A stretch of 9,814 nt of DNA from Bacillota bacterium (lineage in GTDB: Bacteria > Bacillota > Clostridia > Christensenellales > CAG-138): contig JAEZIE010000050.1 of NCBI GenBank assembly GCA_023416175.1, positions 1 to 9,814 of the forward strand, written 5' to 3'. Numbering within the stretch: the first letter of the stretch is position 1; each line of letters begins with the position of its first letter. The translations under genes were made by a program, and so were the position numbers. The notes below the pieces were generated by a model. It did not search any database. It was given only the letters and a program-made list of their open reading frames with translations, and was not told the DNA's origin. Below are positions 1-6,609 of the stretch, piece by piece.

Positions 1-6
1 GGCGGC

Positions 7-603
7 ATGAGCGGAACATTGGTTACCGTGCTCATCGTGCTTGCCGCGCTGATGGCGGTAGCGGGCATTGCGCTATTAGCCCTTTCCATCTATGAGCGCA
101 AGCGCAACGCTACTTTGGAAGAAGAGGAGCCGGATGAACTGCCCCGTGCGCGCAGCGCCGCGCAGGCACGCGTGAATGCTGCCGAACGCGAAGCACAGTC
201 TCAGCCTTACCCTTCGGAGCAGAGCACAGGCAGGGCCTCCCGGTTTGCGCAGCCGCAAAGAGAGCCGGTGGACTTTTCCAGCGAGACCCGCTCTATCCCG
301 GTGGAACGCAGCACGGAGAGACCGGTATACCAGCCTGCTCCTTCCCGTACACCGGTACAACCGCAGGAAAGAGCATCAGTTCAGCCACAGGAACGTACGC
401 CCATTCAGCCAAAGGAACGTACGCCCATTCAGCCTCAGGAGCGCATGCCCATTCAGCCACAGGAAAGGGTTCCGTTCCAGCCGCGCGTCCCGCAGCAGCA
501 TCAGGTACGCCGTGTGGAGCCGGAGCCCGAGCAAAAGCCGCCTCAGGCCTCGCCGGATATCCGCAATCGGGTGCACAGGGTACGCAGCACAGAGGATAAA
601 TAA
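7..603 (+). CDS. Single-pass membrane protein with Gln/Pro-rich octapeptide repeats
   Basis: I do not recognise the family. Residues about 5-27 form one strongly hydrophobic helix, followed by basic residues (YERKR), so the long tail is probably cytoplasmic with the N-terminus outside. The rest, to residue 198, is low-complexity and rich in Gln, Pro, Arg and Glu, with no predicted fold. Residues 115-160 hold an octapeptide repeat of the type TPIQPQER in five full copies and one partial copy. The reading frame is open to the left edge and only six bases precede this ATG, so no ribosome binding site can be judged and the true start may lie upstream. A GC-rich hairpin follows the stop codon. A role as a membrane-tethered scaffold or linker is conceivable but is only inference. 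The next gene lies 81 bases downstream. Confidence 0.7.
   Translation: MSGTLVTVLIVLAALMAVAGIALLALSIYERKRNATLEEEEPDELPRARSAAQARVNAAEREAQSQPYPSEQSTGRASRFAQPQREPVDFSSETRSIPVERSTERPVYQPAPSRTPVQPQERASVQPQERTPIQPKERTPIQPQERMPIQPQERVPFQPRVPQQHQVRRVEPEPEQKPPQASPDIRNRVHRVRSTEDK
349..486 (+). repeat. 24-bp tandem repeat encoding an octapeptide
   Basis: Five complete 24-base units begin at 349, 373, 397, 421 and 445, and an 18-base partial unit runs from 469 to 486. They encode TPVQPQER, ASVQPQER, TPIQPKER, TPIQPQER, MPIQPQER and VPFQPR. The units at 397 and 421 are closest to each other. The unit length keeps the reading frame, so copy number could vary without breaking the protein. The repeats also create open frames on other frames and on the opposite strand, which are artefacts. 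Confidence 0.9.
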
Positions 604-623
604 GAAACAGACGTAAACGTCAT

Positions 624-655
624 GCGGGGGAGGCTTGCCTCCTCCGCTGTTGCTT
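624..655 (+). terminator. GC-rich hairpin, possible terminator or attenuator
   Basis: Bases 624-633 pair with 638-647 in a 10-bp stem containing one G-U pair, closed by the tetraloop CTTG. The tail TGTTGCTT is only partly T-rich, so termination may be incomplete. It lies 21 bases after the repeat-protein stop and 30 bases before the DUF2461 ribosome binding site, so it could end the first transcript or act as a read-through attenuator. Confidence 0.5.
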
Positions 656-684
656 GCAAAAGAAAAGCAGACAGAGGGGTCAAT

Positions 685-1359
685 ATGCATACATTTTCCG
701 GCCTCACCGAGGATACCTATCGTTTTTTCTGGGAGATCGCTTTCAACAACGAGCATTCTTTCTTTGAAGAAAACCGTAAGCGCTACGAAAAAAGCGTAAA
801 GGAGCCCATGCTCGCGCTGGCCGACGCATTGGGGGAAGCTGCGCTAAAAGTAGACCCCAGCTTTAACGTTCGGCCTTCCGCCGTCGTATCGCGTATCCGT
901 AGGGATACCCGCTATACCAAGGACAAGTCCCCGTACCGGGACCATGCGTTCCTTTCTTTTAAGTATCCCGGGGCATCCACGGGGGAGAGCTTTGTGCTTT
1001 ACGCTGAGTTTGAACGCACAGCATATGGCTACGGCATGGGCATGTATTATCCGCTTCCGCAGTTCATGGCGGATGCTAGACGCCGCATGCTTGCCCGGCC
1101 GCAGCATTTTTTGGAGATCGTCAACAATCCCGCGTTCGCGTCGCGGTTTTCATGGCAGGGGGAGGAGTTTAAAAGGCAGCGGTTTTCGGACGCGCCGGAA
1201 GAGATCCGGCCCTGGCTCAATAAACGCAGTCTGTCCTTCTGCTTCTCTTCCAAAGAACTGTCAAATACCATGAAGCCGGAGCTGGTGGATGAAATCAATG
1301 AAGGCTTCTTGCTGCTAAAGCCGCTGTACCGGTTCCTGCTGGGGTTGGATGAAAAGTAA
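685..1359 (+). CDS. DUF2461 family protein
   Basis: This 224-residue protein matches the DUF2461 (TIGR02453) family in length and pattern. It opens with a typical FSGLTEDTYRFFWEI segment, followed by NNEHSFFEENRKRYE, the conserved RIRRDTRYTKDKSPY stretch (about residues 70-85), and a late W-x-x-x-KRSLSF region. The family is widespread in bacteria but has no established biochemical role. No signal peptide or membrane segment is seen, so it is probably cytoplasmic. I chose the ATG at 685 because GAGGGG (674-679) sits at good spacing. An upstream in-frame ATG at 622 would start inside the preceding hairpin region and adds 21 residues foreign to the family. The gene ends just before a bidirectional terminator shared with the convergent membrane-protein gene. 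Confidence 0.88.
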   Translation: MHTFSGLTEDTYRFFWEIAFNNEHSFFEENRKRYEKSVKEPMLALADALGEAALKVDPSFNVRPSAVVSRIRRDTRYTKDKSPYRDHAFLSFKYPGASTGESFVLYAEFERTAYGYGMGMYYPLPQFMADARRRMLARPQHFLEIVNNPAFASRFSWQGEEFKRQRFSDAPEEIRPWLNKRSLSFCFSSKELSNTMKPELVDEINEGFLLLKPLYRFLLGLDEK

Positions 1360-1363
1360 ATAC

Positions 1364-1400
1364 AACAAAAAAGGAACGGTGTTACCGTTCCTTTTTTGTT
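1364..1400. terminator. Bidirectional intrinsic terminator
   Basis: Bases 1364-1380 and 1384-1400 are a perfect 17-bp inverted repeat with a 3-base loop (GTT). The stem core is GGAACGGT/ACCGTTCC, flanked by an A6 run on the left and a T6 run on the right, so either strand gives a hairpin followed by a U-run. It lies between the convergent DUF2461 gene and the GT-C-like gene and can end both transcripts. Confidence 0.93.
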
Positions 1401-1409
1401 ATTTCATAT

Positions 1410-3287
1410 TCAGTCTCTCACATCATAGATCGTTACCGTGCTGTTCTCGTATACCACCGGGAACTGTGAAAAAAATTCCTCGTTCACCCCATACGTATAG
1501 CGCTCATAATTGCTTACGAATACATAATCGAGGCCGTAGGTTTCTTTTAGCGCGTCAAAGCAGGCTTCAGGTTGCTCAAACAGCAGCTTGACCTGCTGTT
1601 CCCGCGTTTCATAATCGAGCCCGTGGTAGTAGAGGTAGGAGCCTGTACCGCATAAAATGTTGCGGCCAGTGAGGGAGGAGACGGAATTGTTGTGGTTGGT
1701 GGCCGTTAAAAACAGCGCGTCGGGCGCTGCGCTCTCGTTGATATAGGCTGCCGCCGCCGCTTCATCTGCGCTGAACTGCTCGTAATCGCTGATCGTCTCG
1801 CGCGCGAGCGTCAATGTGCCGGAAAGGAACAGGGCGCAAAGCGTCACACCCGCAAGATACCGCCTGCCCGCGAAGCTGTGCAATTGCTCATACAGATCCA
1901 CAAGCAGCCTTGCTACTATGCCGCAGGTGAACGCGAACCATACAAATAGCAGCTTGTTGTTGTCGTACGGGTTGGGCTGGAACAGCAAAAACTCCGAGAA
2001 GAACCAAATGAGCACGGCCCCACCGTAGAATACCTTTTCCTCTTTGGGCAGCCGAAAAAACGCGATGGGCATCAGCAGGAAGAGTAGGCCGAGGTTCTTG
2101 ATATAGAACCACAGGTAGGAGTCGGTTTCGTTCCCCCAGTTAAAATGCGTCTGCAAAAAATCGCCGGATTGCCGGAACGTAAACAAAATGAGTTGTGGCA
2201 GCGCCAGAGACAAGGCAATGAGTCCGTACCTGACCCAGCCCAACAAAATTGCTTTCTTCTGCCGGGAAATAAATGCGTACAGCACATATACCACGCTGAC
2301 CATGCCGAGCGCCAGGAAGGAATGCGTGTGGACAAGCGGCATACAGCCTGCGATGATCCCTAGCGGCACAAACAGCTTTGGTTCCTGCTCAAATGCCGCG
2401 CGCCGGAGCAGGTACAGCGCCGGGAATAATAACGCCCACCCAAACAGCGTGGCGCGTTGGGGAATCAGCATATCCGCAATCGGGTTGACCCATCTTAAGC
2501 CGATATCGGGGAGATTGGTGGGCGTATTGTAAAAGCCGGTGAAGATCCGGGTAAAGGCTTCCGGGTTCATCTTCCACAGGTCAAGAAAATACCAGAACCC
2601 AAAGCCTCCTCCTAAGAAAAACAAAAGCGTGGAGAATATAGCAGTGCCGGTTTTTTTCTGCCACTGCAAGAAGAAGCAGTAGACGCCTAAAAGCACCAGC
2701 GCATAGGCAAGCAGCGCGGGCAGCAGCATGGATACGCGCAAGGATGCACCCAGCGCATAGAACGTGGCGCTGACGCTATCACAAAGGAACGGGTAGCCCA
2801 CCGCCGTGCCCGGGAATATGGAATACTGCGGTGGGAATGTTCCCTGTTCCGCGATGCTGGTGACAAGCCCAAGATGCAGCGGCAGGTCCCCGAATGTGGA
2901 TTGGCCCGCATGCAGCGCACCATCAACTGGCCGGATAATGTGGGTGAAAAACAGGTATCCGCCTAAAAGAAAGAGCGGCATCAGGGTCAACAGCACCGGG
3001 CGAAGCTCGGCGGCCGTAACGGACATGACCGGCTTTTTTCTTCCTATCAGGAAAGCGGCTATGCCTGTTGCGGCGCAGATAAGCAGCGCAAGAAGTTGGG
3101 CCAAAAGAGTGAACCCGAGCAAAAACCCAAATAGCGCGGGCAGCCACAACAAAAGCAATAGCGAGAAAACGCCCCCCATCCACCAGCGGAACAGCGGGCG
3201 TTCCGCAGCGAACAAGGCGCGTGCAATGAATTGCCCTGCGGCAAGATACGCGCACAGGTAAAGGAACGCAAGTATGTTAGCAAGCAT
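1410..3287 (-). CDS. Polytopic membrane protein, GT-C glycosyltransferase-like
   Basis: This 625-residue protein has about a dozen hydrophobic helices spread over residues 1-495, then a soluble C-terminal domain of about 130 residues. After the first helices comes a large extracytoplasmic loop (about residues 115-170) with VDGALHAG, STFGDLPLHLG and a second acidic site in YPFLCD. Acidic residues in the first large external loop followed by many helices are typical of GT-C enzymes, which move sugars from lipid-phosphate donors to acceptors outside the membrane. A PQRATLFGW segment (276-284) and VHTHSFLALG (319-328) add to the resemblance. The C-terminal part (LFLTATNHNNSVSSLTGR, then DYVFVSNYER) also recurs in such proteins. 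Donor, acceptor and exact family cannot be told from sequence alone. The start lies 6 bases after the PH-gene stop, with a weak ribosome site, so translation is probably coupled. A non-enzymatic membrane protein remains possible. Confidence 0.7.
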   Translation of the reverse strand: MLANILAFLYLCAYLAAGQFIARALFAAERPLFRWWMGGVFSLLLLLWLPALFGFLLGFTLLAQLLALLICAATGIAAFLIGRKKPVMSVTAAELRPVLLTLMPLFLLGGYLFFTHIIRPVDGALHAGQSTFGDLPLHLGLVTSIAEQGTFPPQYSIFPGTAVGYPFLCDSVSATFYALGASLRVSMLLPALLAYALVLLGVYCFFLQWQKKTGTAIFSTLLFFLGGGFGFWYFLDLWKMNPEAFTRIFTGFYNTPTNLPDIGLRWVNPIADMLIPQRATLFGWALLFPALYLLRRAAFEQEPKLFVPLGIIAGCMPLVHTHSFLALGMVSVVYVLYAFISRQKKAILLGWVRYGLIALSLALPQLILFTFRQSGDFLQTHFNWGNETDSYLWFYIKNLGLLFLLMPIAFFRLPKEEKVFYGGAVLIWFFSEFLLFQPNPYDNNKLLFVWFAFTCGIVARLLVDLYEQLHSFAGRRYLAGVTLCALFLSGTLTLARETISDYEQFSADEAAAAAYINESAAPDALFLTATNHNNSVSSLTGRNILCGTGSYLYYHGLDYETREQQVKLLFEQPEACFDALKETYGLDYVFVSNYERYTYGVNEEFFSQFPVVYENSTVTIYDVRD

Positions 3288-3293
3288 ATCGCA

Positions 3294-3749
3294 TCAGTCC
3301 GGTATCCCGTCCCCGTCAACGTCCGCAAAAGAGTGGTTGGGGATAGCGTCTTCATCCCTAATAAGGCCTGCTGCCCCATAGATTTCACGGCCGGTCAGGC
3401 CCTTTTCCCTGCGCTCCTGCTCGATGATGCGGCTTAAAAATTTGCGGACCGCATCCGGCTTCGCGATGTTCTTGATTTCCATGGTTTCGTGCGTCTGGTC
3501 CGCACTGAAAAGCGTGATGGTGCCTACGCCGAATATCTTTTGCCCCAGCGTGCGCACAAGTTTGATATCCAGAATACGATACAGGAGAATTTCATTGGTC
3601 TCAGTACGGAATAACCCTTTTCGCGTCGTGAAGCGATCTTTATCCACCTCATAGACGGTAAAACTCAGCGGCATGCCAAGAATGCGCTTGCGGTCGCGCC
3701 AAAGCGGTTTTTCTTCGACTATTTCATCCAAATACGGCTGTTTCGCCAT
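3294..3749 (-). CDS. Bacterial PH-domain (bPH2/YdbS-like) protein with C-terminal DxDGDG motif
   Basis: The 151-residue product contains a bacterial pleckstrin-homology fold. Residues about 29-105 show the pattern seen in YdbS/DUF304-type proteins: TVYEVDKDRFTTRKGLF, then ETNEILLYRILDIKLVRTLGQ, then FGVGTITLFSAD, ending with an IKNIAKPDAVRKFL helix. No membrane helix is present, whereas many relatives carry two, so it is probably cytoplasmic or peripheral. The extreme C-terminus (about 139-151, NHSFADVDGDGIPD) resembles a calcium-binding loop of the dockerin or thrombospondin-3 type, which is unexpected here. I chose the ATG at 3749 with GGAG ten bases upstream. The longer frame to 3824 would run back through the promoter -10 box. 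It is the first gene of a unit with the GT-C-like gene, 6 bases downstream. Confidence 0.8.
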   Translation of the reverse strand: MAKQPYLDEIVEEKPLWRDRKRILGMPLSFTVYEVDKDRFTTRKGLFRTETNEILLYRILDIKLVRTLGQKIFGVGTITLFSADQTHETMEIKNIAKPDAVRKFLSRIIEQERREKGLTGREIYGAAGLIRDEDAIPNHSFADVDGDGIPD

Positions 3750-3782
3750 ACATTTCACGCTCCAATCCGGCTGTTTGCCACT

Positions 3783-3812
3783 ATTATACTGCAAGTGGGT
3801 ATCAACTGGAAA
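3783..3812 (-). promoter_or_regulatory. Vegetative-type promoter for the PH/GT-C-like unit
   Basis: On the minus strand a consensus TATAAT (plus-strand 3783-3788) stands 18 bases from TTTCCA (3807-3812), which matches four of six bases of the sigma-A -35 box. The predicted transcript starts near 3776 and leaves about 27 bases before the ATG at 3749. It lies within the 115-base region shared with the divergent BofC-like gene. Confidence 0.6.
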
Positions 3813-3821
3813 GTACTTGGG

Positions 3822-3829
3822 CATACATA
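3822..3829 (+). promoter_or_regulatory. Possible sporulation-type -10 element for the BofC-like gene
   Basis: The octamer CATACATA lies 43 bases upstream of the ATG at 3865 and matches seven of eight bases of the Bacillus subtilis sigma-E -10 pattern (CATACA followed by a T). No convincing -35 element is found 14-15 bases upstream. A sigma-A reading (CATAAT at 3826-3831) also lacks a good -35. The call is tentative. Confidence 0.25.
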
Positions 3830-3864
3830 ATGGAGAACCGAATGCCCTTTAGGAGGTGGGTTTC

Positions 3865-4425
3865 ATGCAATGGTGGAAACAAAATGGGAAACTGTTGCTT
3901 TATATGGTGCTCGTGCTCGCGTTTGGCGTATGGGGCGGATTCTCCATAAGCGATCTGCAAGTAAAAGCTACGCCGGAACCGACGCCTTTGGCCGAGCAGG
4001 TCGATAAAATAGGCGAACAGAGCATTTTACCGGATACGCTGGTGATTACAAAATATACATTCCTTCTGTGCGGCGGACATACGGAGCAACGGCAGGAAAC
4101 GGGCGGACCCTTGGTGGGAATGAACAAAACACAGATTGAGGAAAAGTACTCCGACGCGAAAGTGGTGGAGTTGACCGGCGAGCGCGCGGTGATAGAGCGC
4201 GAACTCGATCGTTATTGCCCCAAGCATGTGGTGCTGTTCCTGGATGACGAGAACAGGCTTTCCATCTCCCAGACGGATGAAATGGATCTGGAAAAGGAAA
4301 ACGTTACAACCCTGACCTATGATATCTCCTACCTGCCCGAGGAGGAGCTTACGAAGCTGGAGGAAGGGCTTGTGTTTGACAATTTGGAGGAGATCAACGT
4401 CTATCTGGAAGGGCTGGAGCCCTAA
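3865..4425 (+). CDS. BofC C-terminal-domain-like membrane-anchored protein
   Basis: The 186-residue protein begins with one hydrophobic helix (residues about 9-29) after a short basic N-terminus, so it is probably an anchored or secreted extracytoplasmic protein. Residues about 62-185 resemble clostridial proteins with a BofC C-terminal domain: YTFLLCGGHTE near 64-74, a GMNKTQIEEKYSDAKV segment, VIERELDRYCPKHVVLFLD (about 109-127), then YDISYLPEEELTKLEEGLVF and a closing LEEINVYLEGLE helix. In Bacillus subtilis BofC is made in the forespore and restrains the SpoIVB signalling protease in the sigma-K checkpoint. Whether this protein does the same is inference. Cys69 and Cys118 could form a disulfide outside the membrane. 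AGGAGGTG (3851-3858) with 6-base spacing fixes the ATG at 3865 over the GTG at 3856 inside that site. The gene is monocistronic, with a terminator behind it. Confidence 0.72.
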   Translation: MQWWKQNGKLLLYMVLVLAFGVWGGFSISDLQVKATPEPTPLAEQVDKIGEQSILPDTLVITKYTFLLCGGHTEQRQETGGPLVGMNKTQIEEKYSDAKVVELTGERAVIERELDRYCPKHVVLFLDDENRLSISQTDEMDLEKENVTTLTYDISYLPEEELTKLEEGLVFDNLEEINVYLEGLEP

Positions 4426-4442
4426 CTCGAATAAGAAATAAT

Positions 4443-4473
4443 AAAGCGGCGGCCTTTCCGGACGCCGCTTTTT
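4443..4473 (+). terminator. Intrinsic terminator after the BofC-like gene
   Basis: AAAGCGGCG (4443-4451) pairs perfectly with CGCCGCTTT (4463-4471) around an 11-base loop and runs into T5 ending at 4473. It lies 17 bases after the BofC-like stop and separates that gene from proA. Confidence 0.9.
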
Positions 4474-4497
4474 CTATGCAATAGCATACCCTGCTGC

Positions 4498-4526
4498 TTG
4501 CACAGCAGAAAAGGAGGGGGTATACT
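4498..4526 (+). promoter_or_regulatory. Candidate proA promoter
   Basis: TTGCAC (4498-4503) and TATACT (4521-4526) are spaced by 17 bases. The -10 box matches five of six consensus bases; the -35 box matches only the TTG. A 6-bp inverted repeat, CTGCTG (4491-4496) with CAGCAG (4503-4508), straddles the -35 region and could be an operator, though such short repeats arise by chance. Transcription would begin near 4533, so the AAGGAGGGGG at 4511-4520 would lie inside the promoter spacer and not in the message. Confidence 0.4.
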
Positions 4527-4573
4527 GGAAAAAACGGCATGAAATGGCCAGTACGCTTACTGGAGGGCAAAGT

Positions 4574-5815
4574 ATGACACTACACGAACAGGCCGCCGCT
4601 GTAAAAAAAGCTTCTTATGCAATGCTGACGCTGTCTGCTCCCGTGCGGGACGCGGCGCTAAATGCAATGGCGGAGGCGCTTATCGCGAACACGGCTTCTA
4701 TTTTAGTGCAAAACGAATTGGACGTGGCCGCCGCACGCGCTGCCGGAAAGCCGGAAGCCATGCTGGACCGGCTAAAATTGGACGAAAAGCGCATGATAGG
4801 CATGGCCAACGGACTAAGGAAGGTGGCGGCCCTGCCCGATCCTATCGGCAGGGAAGATTTTGTGGCCAAAAGACCCAATGGCCTCGCCATAGGCAAGCGG
4901 CGCGTACCACTCGGCGTCATTGGGATTATTTACGAGGCGCGTCCGAACGTGACCTCGGATGCGGTCGGCCTGTGTATCAAATCCGGCAACGCGGTGCTTT
5001 TGCGCGGCGGCTCGGAGGCCATTCATTCCAACTCCGCCATAACGGACGTCATTGCCCGCGCGGCCTATGCGGCGGGGCTGCCCGAAGGCTGCATCCAGCT
5101 TGTACGGGATACGTCGCGGGAAACGGCGACTCAGATGATGCGCCTTAACGGATACCTGGATGTTCTCATTCCGCGCGGGGGTGCCACGCTCATCCGCTCG
5201 GTGGTGGAAAACGCCACGGTGCCCGTCATTGAAACGGGGTTAGGAAACTGCCACACGTATATTGACGATACGGCCGATGTGGAAATGGCGAAAGAAATCG
5301 CCTATAACGCCAAGGTTTCCCGCCCGGCGGTATGCAATTCCATGGAAACGCTGCTGGTACAAAAAGGCATGGCGGAGAAGAACCTTCCTGCCATCGTCGC
5401 GCCCATGCTGGAGCGCGGTGTGGAGTTAAGGGGCTGCCCGCGCGCCGTGGCACTGCTTCCCGGTATCAAAGAGGCCACAGAGGAAGACTGGGCTACGGAA
5501 TATGACGATTATATTCTGGCGCTTAAGGTCGTGGATACGCTGGATGAGGCGATATCGCACATCAACCAGTACGGCACCCGCCACAGCGAATGCATCGTCA
5601 CCAGCGATTACTTCAGCGCCGAGCGCTTTTTAAACGAAGTGGATGCCGCTGCCGTATATGTCAACGCCTCCACGCGCTTTACCGACGGCGAGGAATTCGG
5701 CTTTGGGGCGGAGATCGGCATCAGCACGCAGAAGCTGCACGCGCGCGGTCCCATGGGGTTGGACGAACTCACCAGCGTCAAATACATCGTACGGGGGAAC
5801 GGCCAGGTCCGTTGA
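4574..5815 (+). CDS. proA: Gamma-glutamyl phosphate reductase (ProA)
   Basis: ProA reduces gamma-glutamyl phosphate with NADPH to glutamate semialdehyde, the second step of proline synthesis from glutamate, in the cytoplasm. The 413-residue length is close to the usual 415-420. Visible family marks are YEARPNVTSDA (120-130), the GNAVLLRGGSEA segment (138-149), VLIPRGG, the catalytic Cys254 in RPAVCNSMETLLV, GTRHSECIVT (334-343) and the C-terminal FGFGAEIGISTQKLHARGPMGLDELTS block. TGGAGGG (4561-4567) at 6-base spacing fixes the ATG at 4574. An in-frame ATG at 4544 would add ten residues of no family likeness. The usual partner proB (glutamate 5-kinase) is not in the window. The lipoprotein gene begins 6 bases after the stop, implying co-transcription. 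Confidence 0.97.
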   Translation: MTLHEQAAAVKKASYAMLTLSAPVRDAALNAMAEALIANTASILVQNELDVAAARAAGKPEAMLDRLKLDEKRMIGMANGLRKVAALPDPIGREDFVAKRPNGLAIGKRRVPLGVIGIIYEARPNVTSDAVGLCIKSGNAVLLRGGSEAIHSNSAITDVIARAAYAAGLPEGCIQLVRDTSRETATQMMRLNGYLDVLIPRGGATLIRSVVENATVPVIETGLGNCHTYIDDTADVEMAKEIAYNAKVSRPAVCNSMETLLVQKGMAEKNLPAIVAPMLERGVELRGCPRAVALLPGIKEATEEDWATEYDDYILALKVVDTLDEAISHINQYGTRHSECIVTSDYFSAERFLNEVDAAAVYVNASTRFTDGEEFGFGAEIGISTQKLHARGPMGLDELTSVKYIVRGNGQVR

Positions 5816-5821
5816 CCGCTT

Positions 5822-6604
5822 ATGCTATACATAGGATGGGGAAAAAGCGATCATGCGCGCGCTTTTGTAAACAGGCTTCTGCTGTTTGCCTGTGCGTTAG
5901 CCATAGCAATTCTATGTTCCGGCTGCGCCATGCTCCTAAGGCCCGCACGGACGCCTGCCCCGGTTTTGGCGGAGGAGGCGGAAAAGGAACCGGAAGAAAC
6001 GCCCGTTCCGGAGGAAGAAAATCCTCTGAAAGTGTTTTTGAACGGGTTCTATCATGCGTATGAGCCCTATGGGGATGCGTTGCATGCGCTTTCGAAGGAA
6101 GACAGCTCGGCGGTTGACGAAGCGTTAGCCTTGGAGCAACACATCCTGCGCCTTAAACAACTCTTTGGCGCTCAGGCTGGGCTATGGCAGAACCCAAACG
6201 ATAAAAAGACTTGGGACGGCATCCTCTTTGGAGGAGTGGAAGGCACGGGCAGTGTCGTTAAAACCATGGATGGCTGCACGTTTACCTGCACATTTACTGA
6301 GCTTGGTAGCATCAGCGGAAGTCTTTCAGCCAACGTTCTTTCCGGGCAATGGTCACAGCAAGACGGGACCTTACGCAGCGGGACAATCACAAAAACGGAT
6401 ACAGGATACGCCGCTTCCGTGAACTGGGACGGGGAAAACGTTCTGTTGCTGATCGAAAATAATATACTTTCCTTCGGTACGGGAATACAGGCGGCTGCAA
6501 CGGCCTCCTCGCTTCCCGTTGAACAATGGGCAGACTGGCATTTCAAGGATGGAAAATTCGCCATGCCGCTGGAGGCTGCAACATCTTCTTCCATACAGGA
6601 GTAA
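5822..6604 (+). CDS. Putative lipoprotein of unknown function
   Basis: I do not recognise the family. The 260-residue product has a hydrophobic stretch at about residues 18-34 ending in LCSGC, with Cys35 as likely lipidation site. The -3 residue is Cys where Leu is usual, so the lipobox is imperfect. Then come a Pro/Glu-rich linker (40-66), a probable helical segment (68-118), and a domain from about 128 to 225 rich in Gly, Ser, Thr and alternating hydrophobics (WDGILFGGVEGTGSV, then SGTITKTDTGYAASVNWDG), which suggests beta-sheet. The start is doubtful. The ATG at 5822 has no clear ribosome site and gives an unusually polar n-region, while a better-placed ATG at 5853, behind GGATGGGG, is in another frame and stops after five codons. 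The gene lies between proA and the flavodoxin-like gene, and its stop follows directly on the next gene's ribosome site. Confidence 0.65.
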   Translation: MLYIGWGKSDHARAFVNRLLLFACALAIAILCSGCAMLLRPARTPAPVLAEEAEKEPEETPVPEEENPLKVFLNGFYHAYEPYGDALHALSKEDSSAVDEALALEQHILRLKQLFGAQAGLWQNPNDKKTWDGILFGGVEGTGSVVKTMDGCTFTCTFTELGSISGSLSANVLSGQWSQQDGTLRSGTITKTDTGYAASVNWDGENVLLLIENNILSFGTGIQAAATASSLPVEQWADWHFKDGKFAMPLEAATSSSIQE

Positions 6605-6609
6605 ACGCA

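Noticed and set aside
176..616. A 146-codon plus-strand frame overlapping the repeat protein, with its own repeated peptide (RNVRPFS)
   Set aside because: The peptide repeat is only the 24-base DNA repeat read in another frame. The product is Arg/Ser-rich and there is no ribosome site.
376..756. Minus-strand frame with repeated LRLNGRTFLWLNG-type peptide
   Set aside because: It is the antisense reading of the same 24-base repeat and runs across a terminator hairpin and into the DUF2461 gene.
3294..3824. Longer version of the PH-domain gene starting at 3824
   Set aside because: The extra 25 residues would be encoded across the promoter -10 box; the ATG at 3749 has a ribosome site and begins at the natural domain edge.
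4511..4520. AAGGAGGGGG as a ribosome site for an extended proA or a leader peptide
   Set aside because: No ATG, GTG or TTG lies at normal spacing downstream, and the sequence falls between the candidate -35 and -10 boxes.
5590..6063. Plus-strand frame of 157 codons spanning the proA end and the lipoprotein start
   Set aside because: It overlaps two better supported genes and its first half is a shifted reading of the conserved proA C-terminus.
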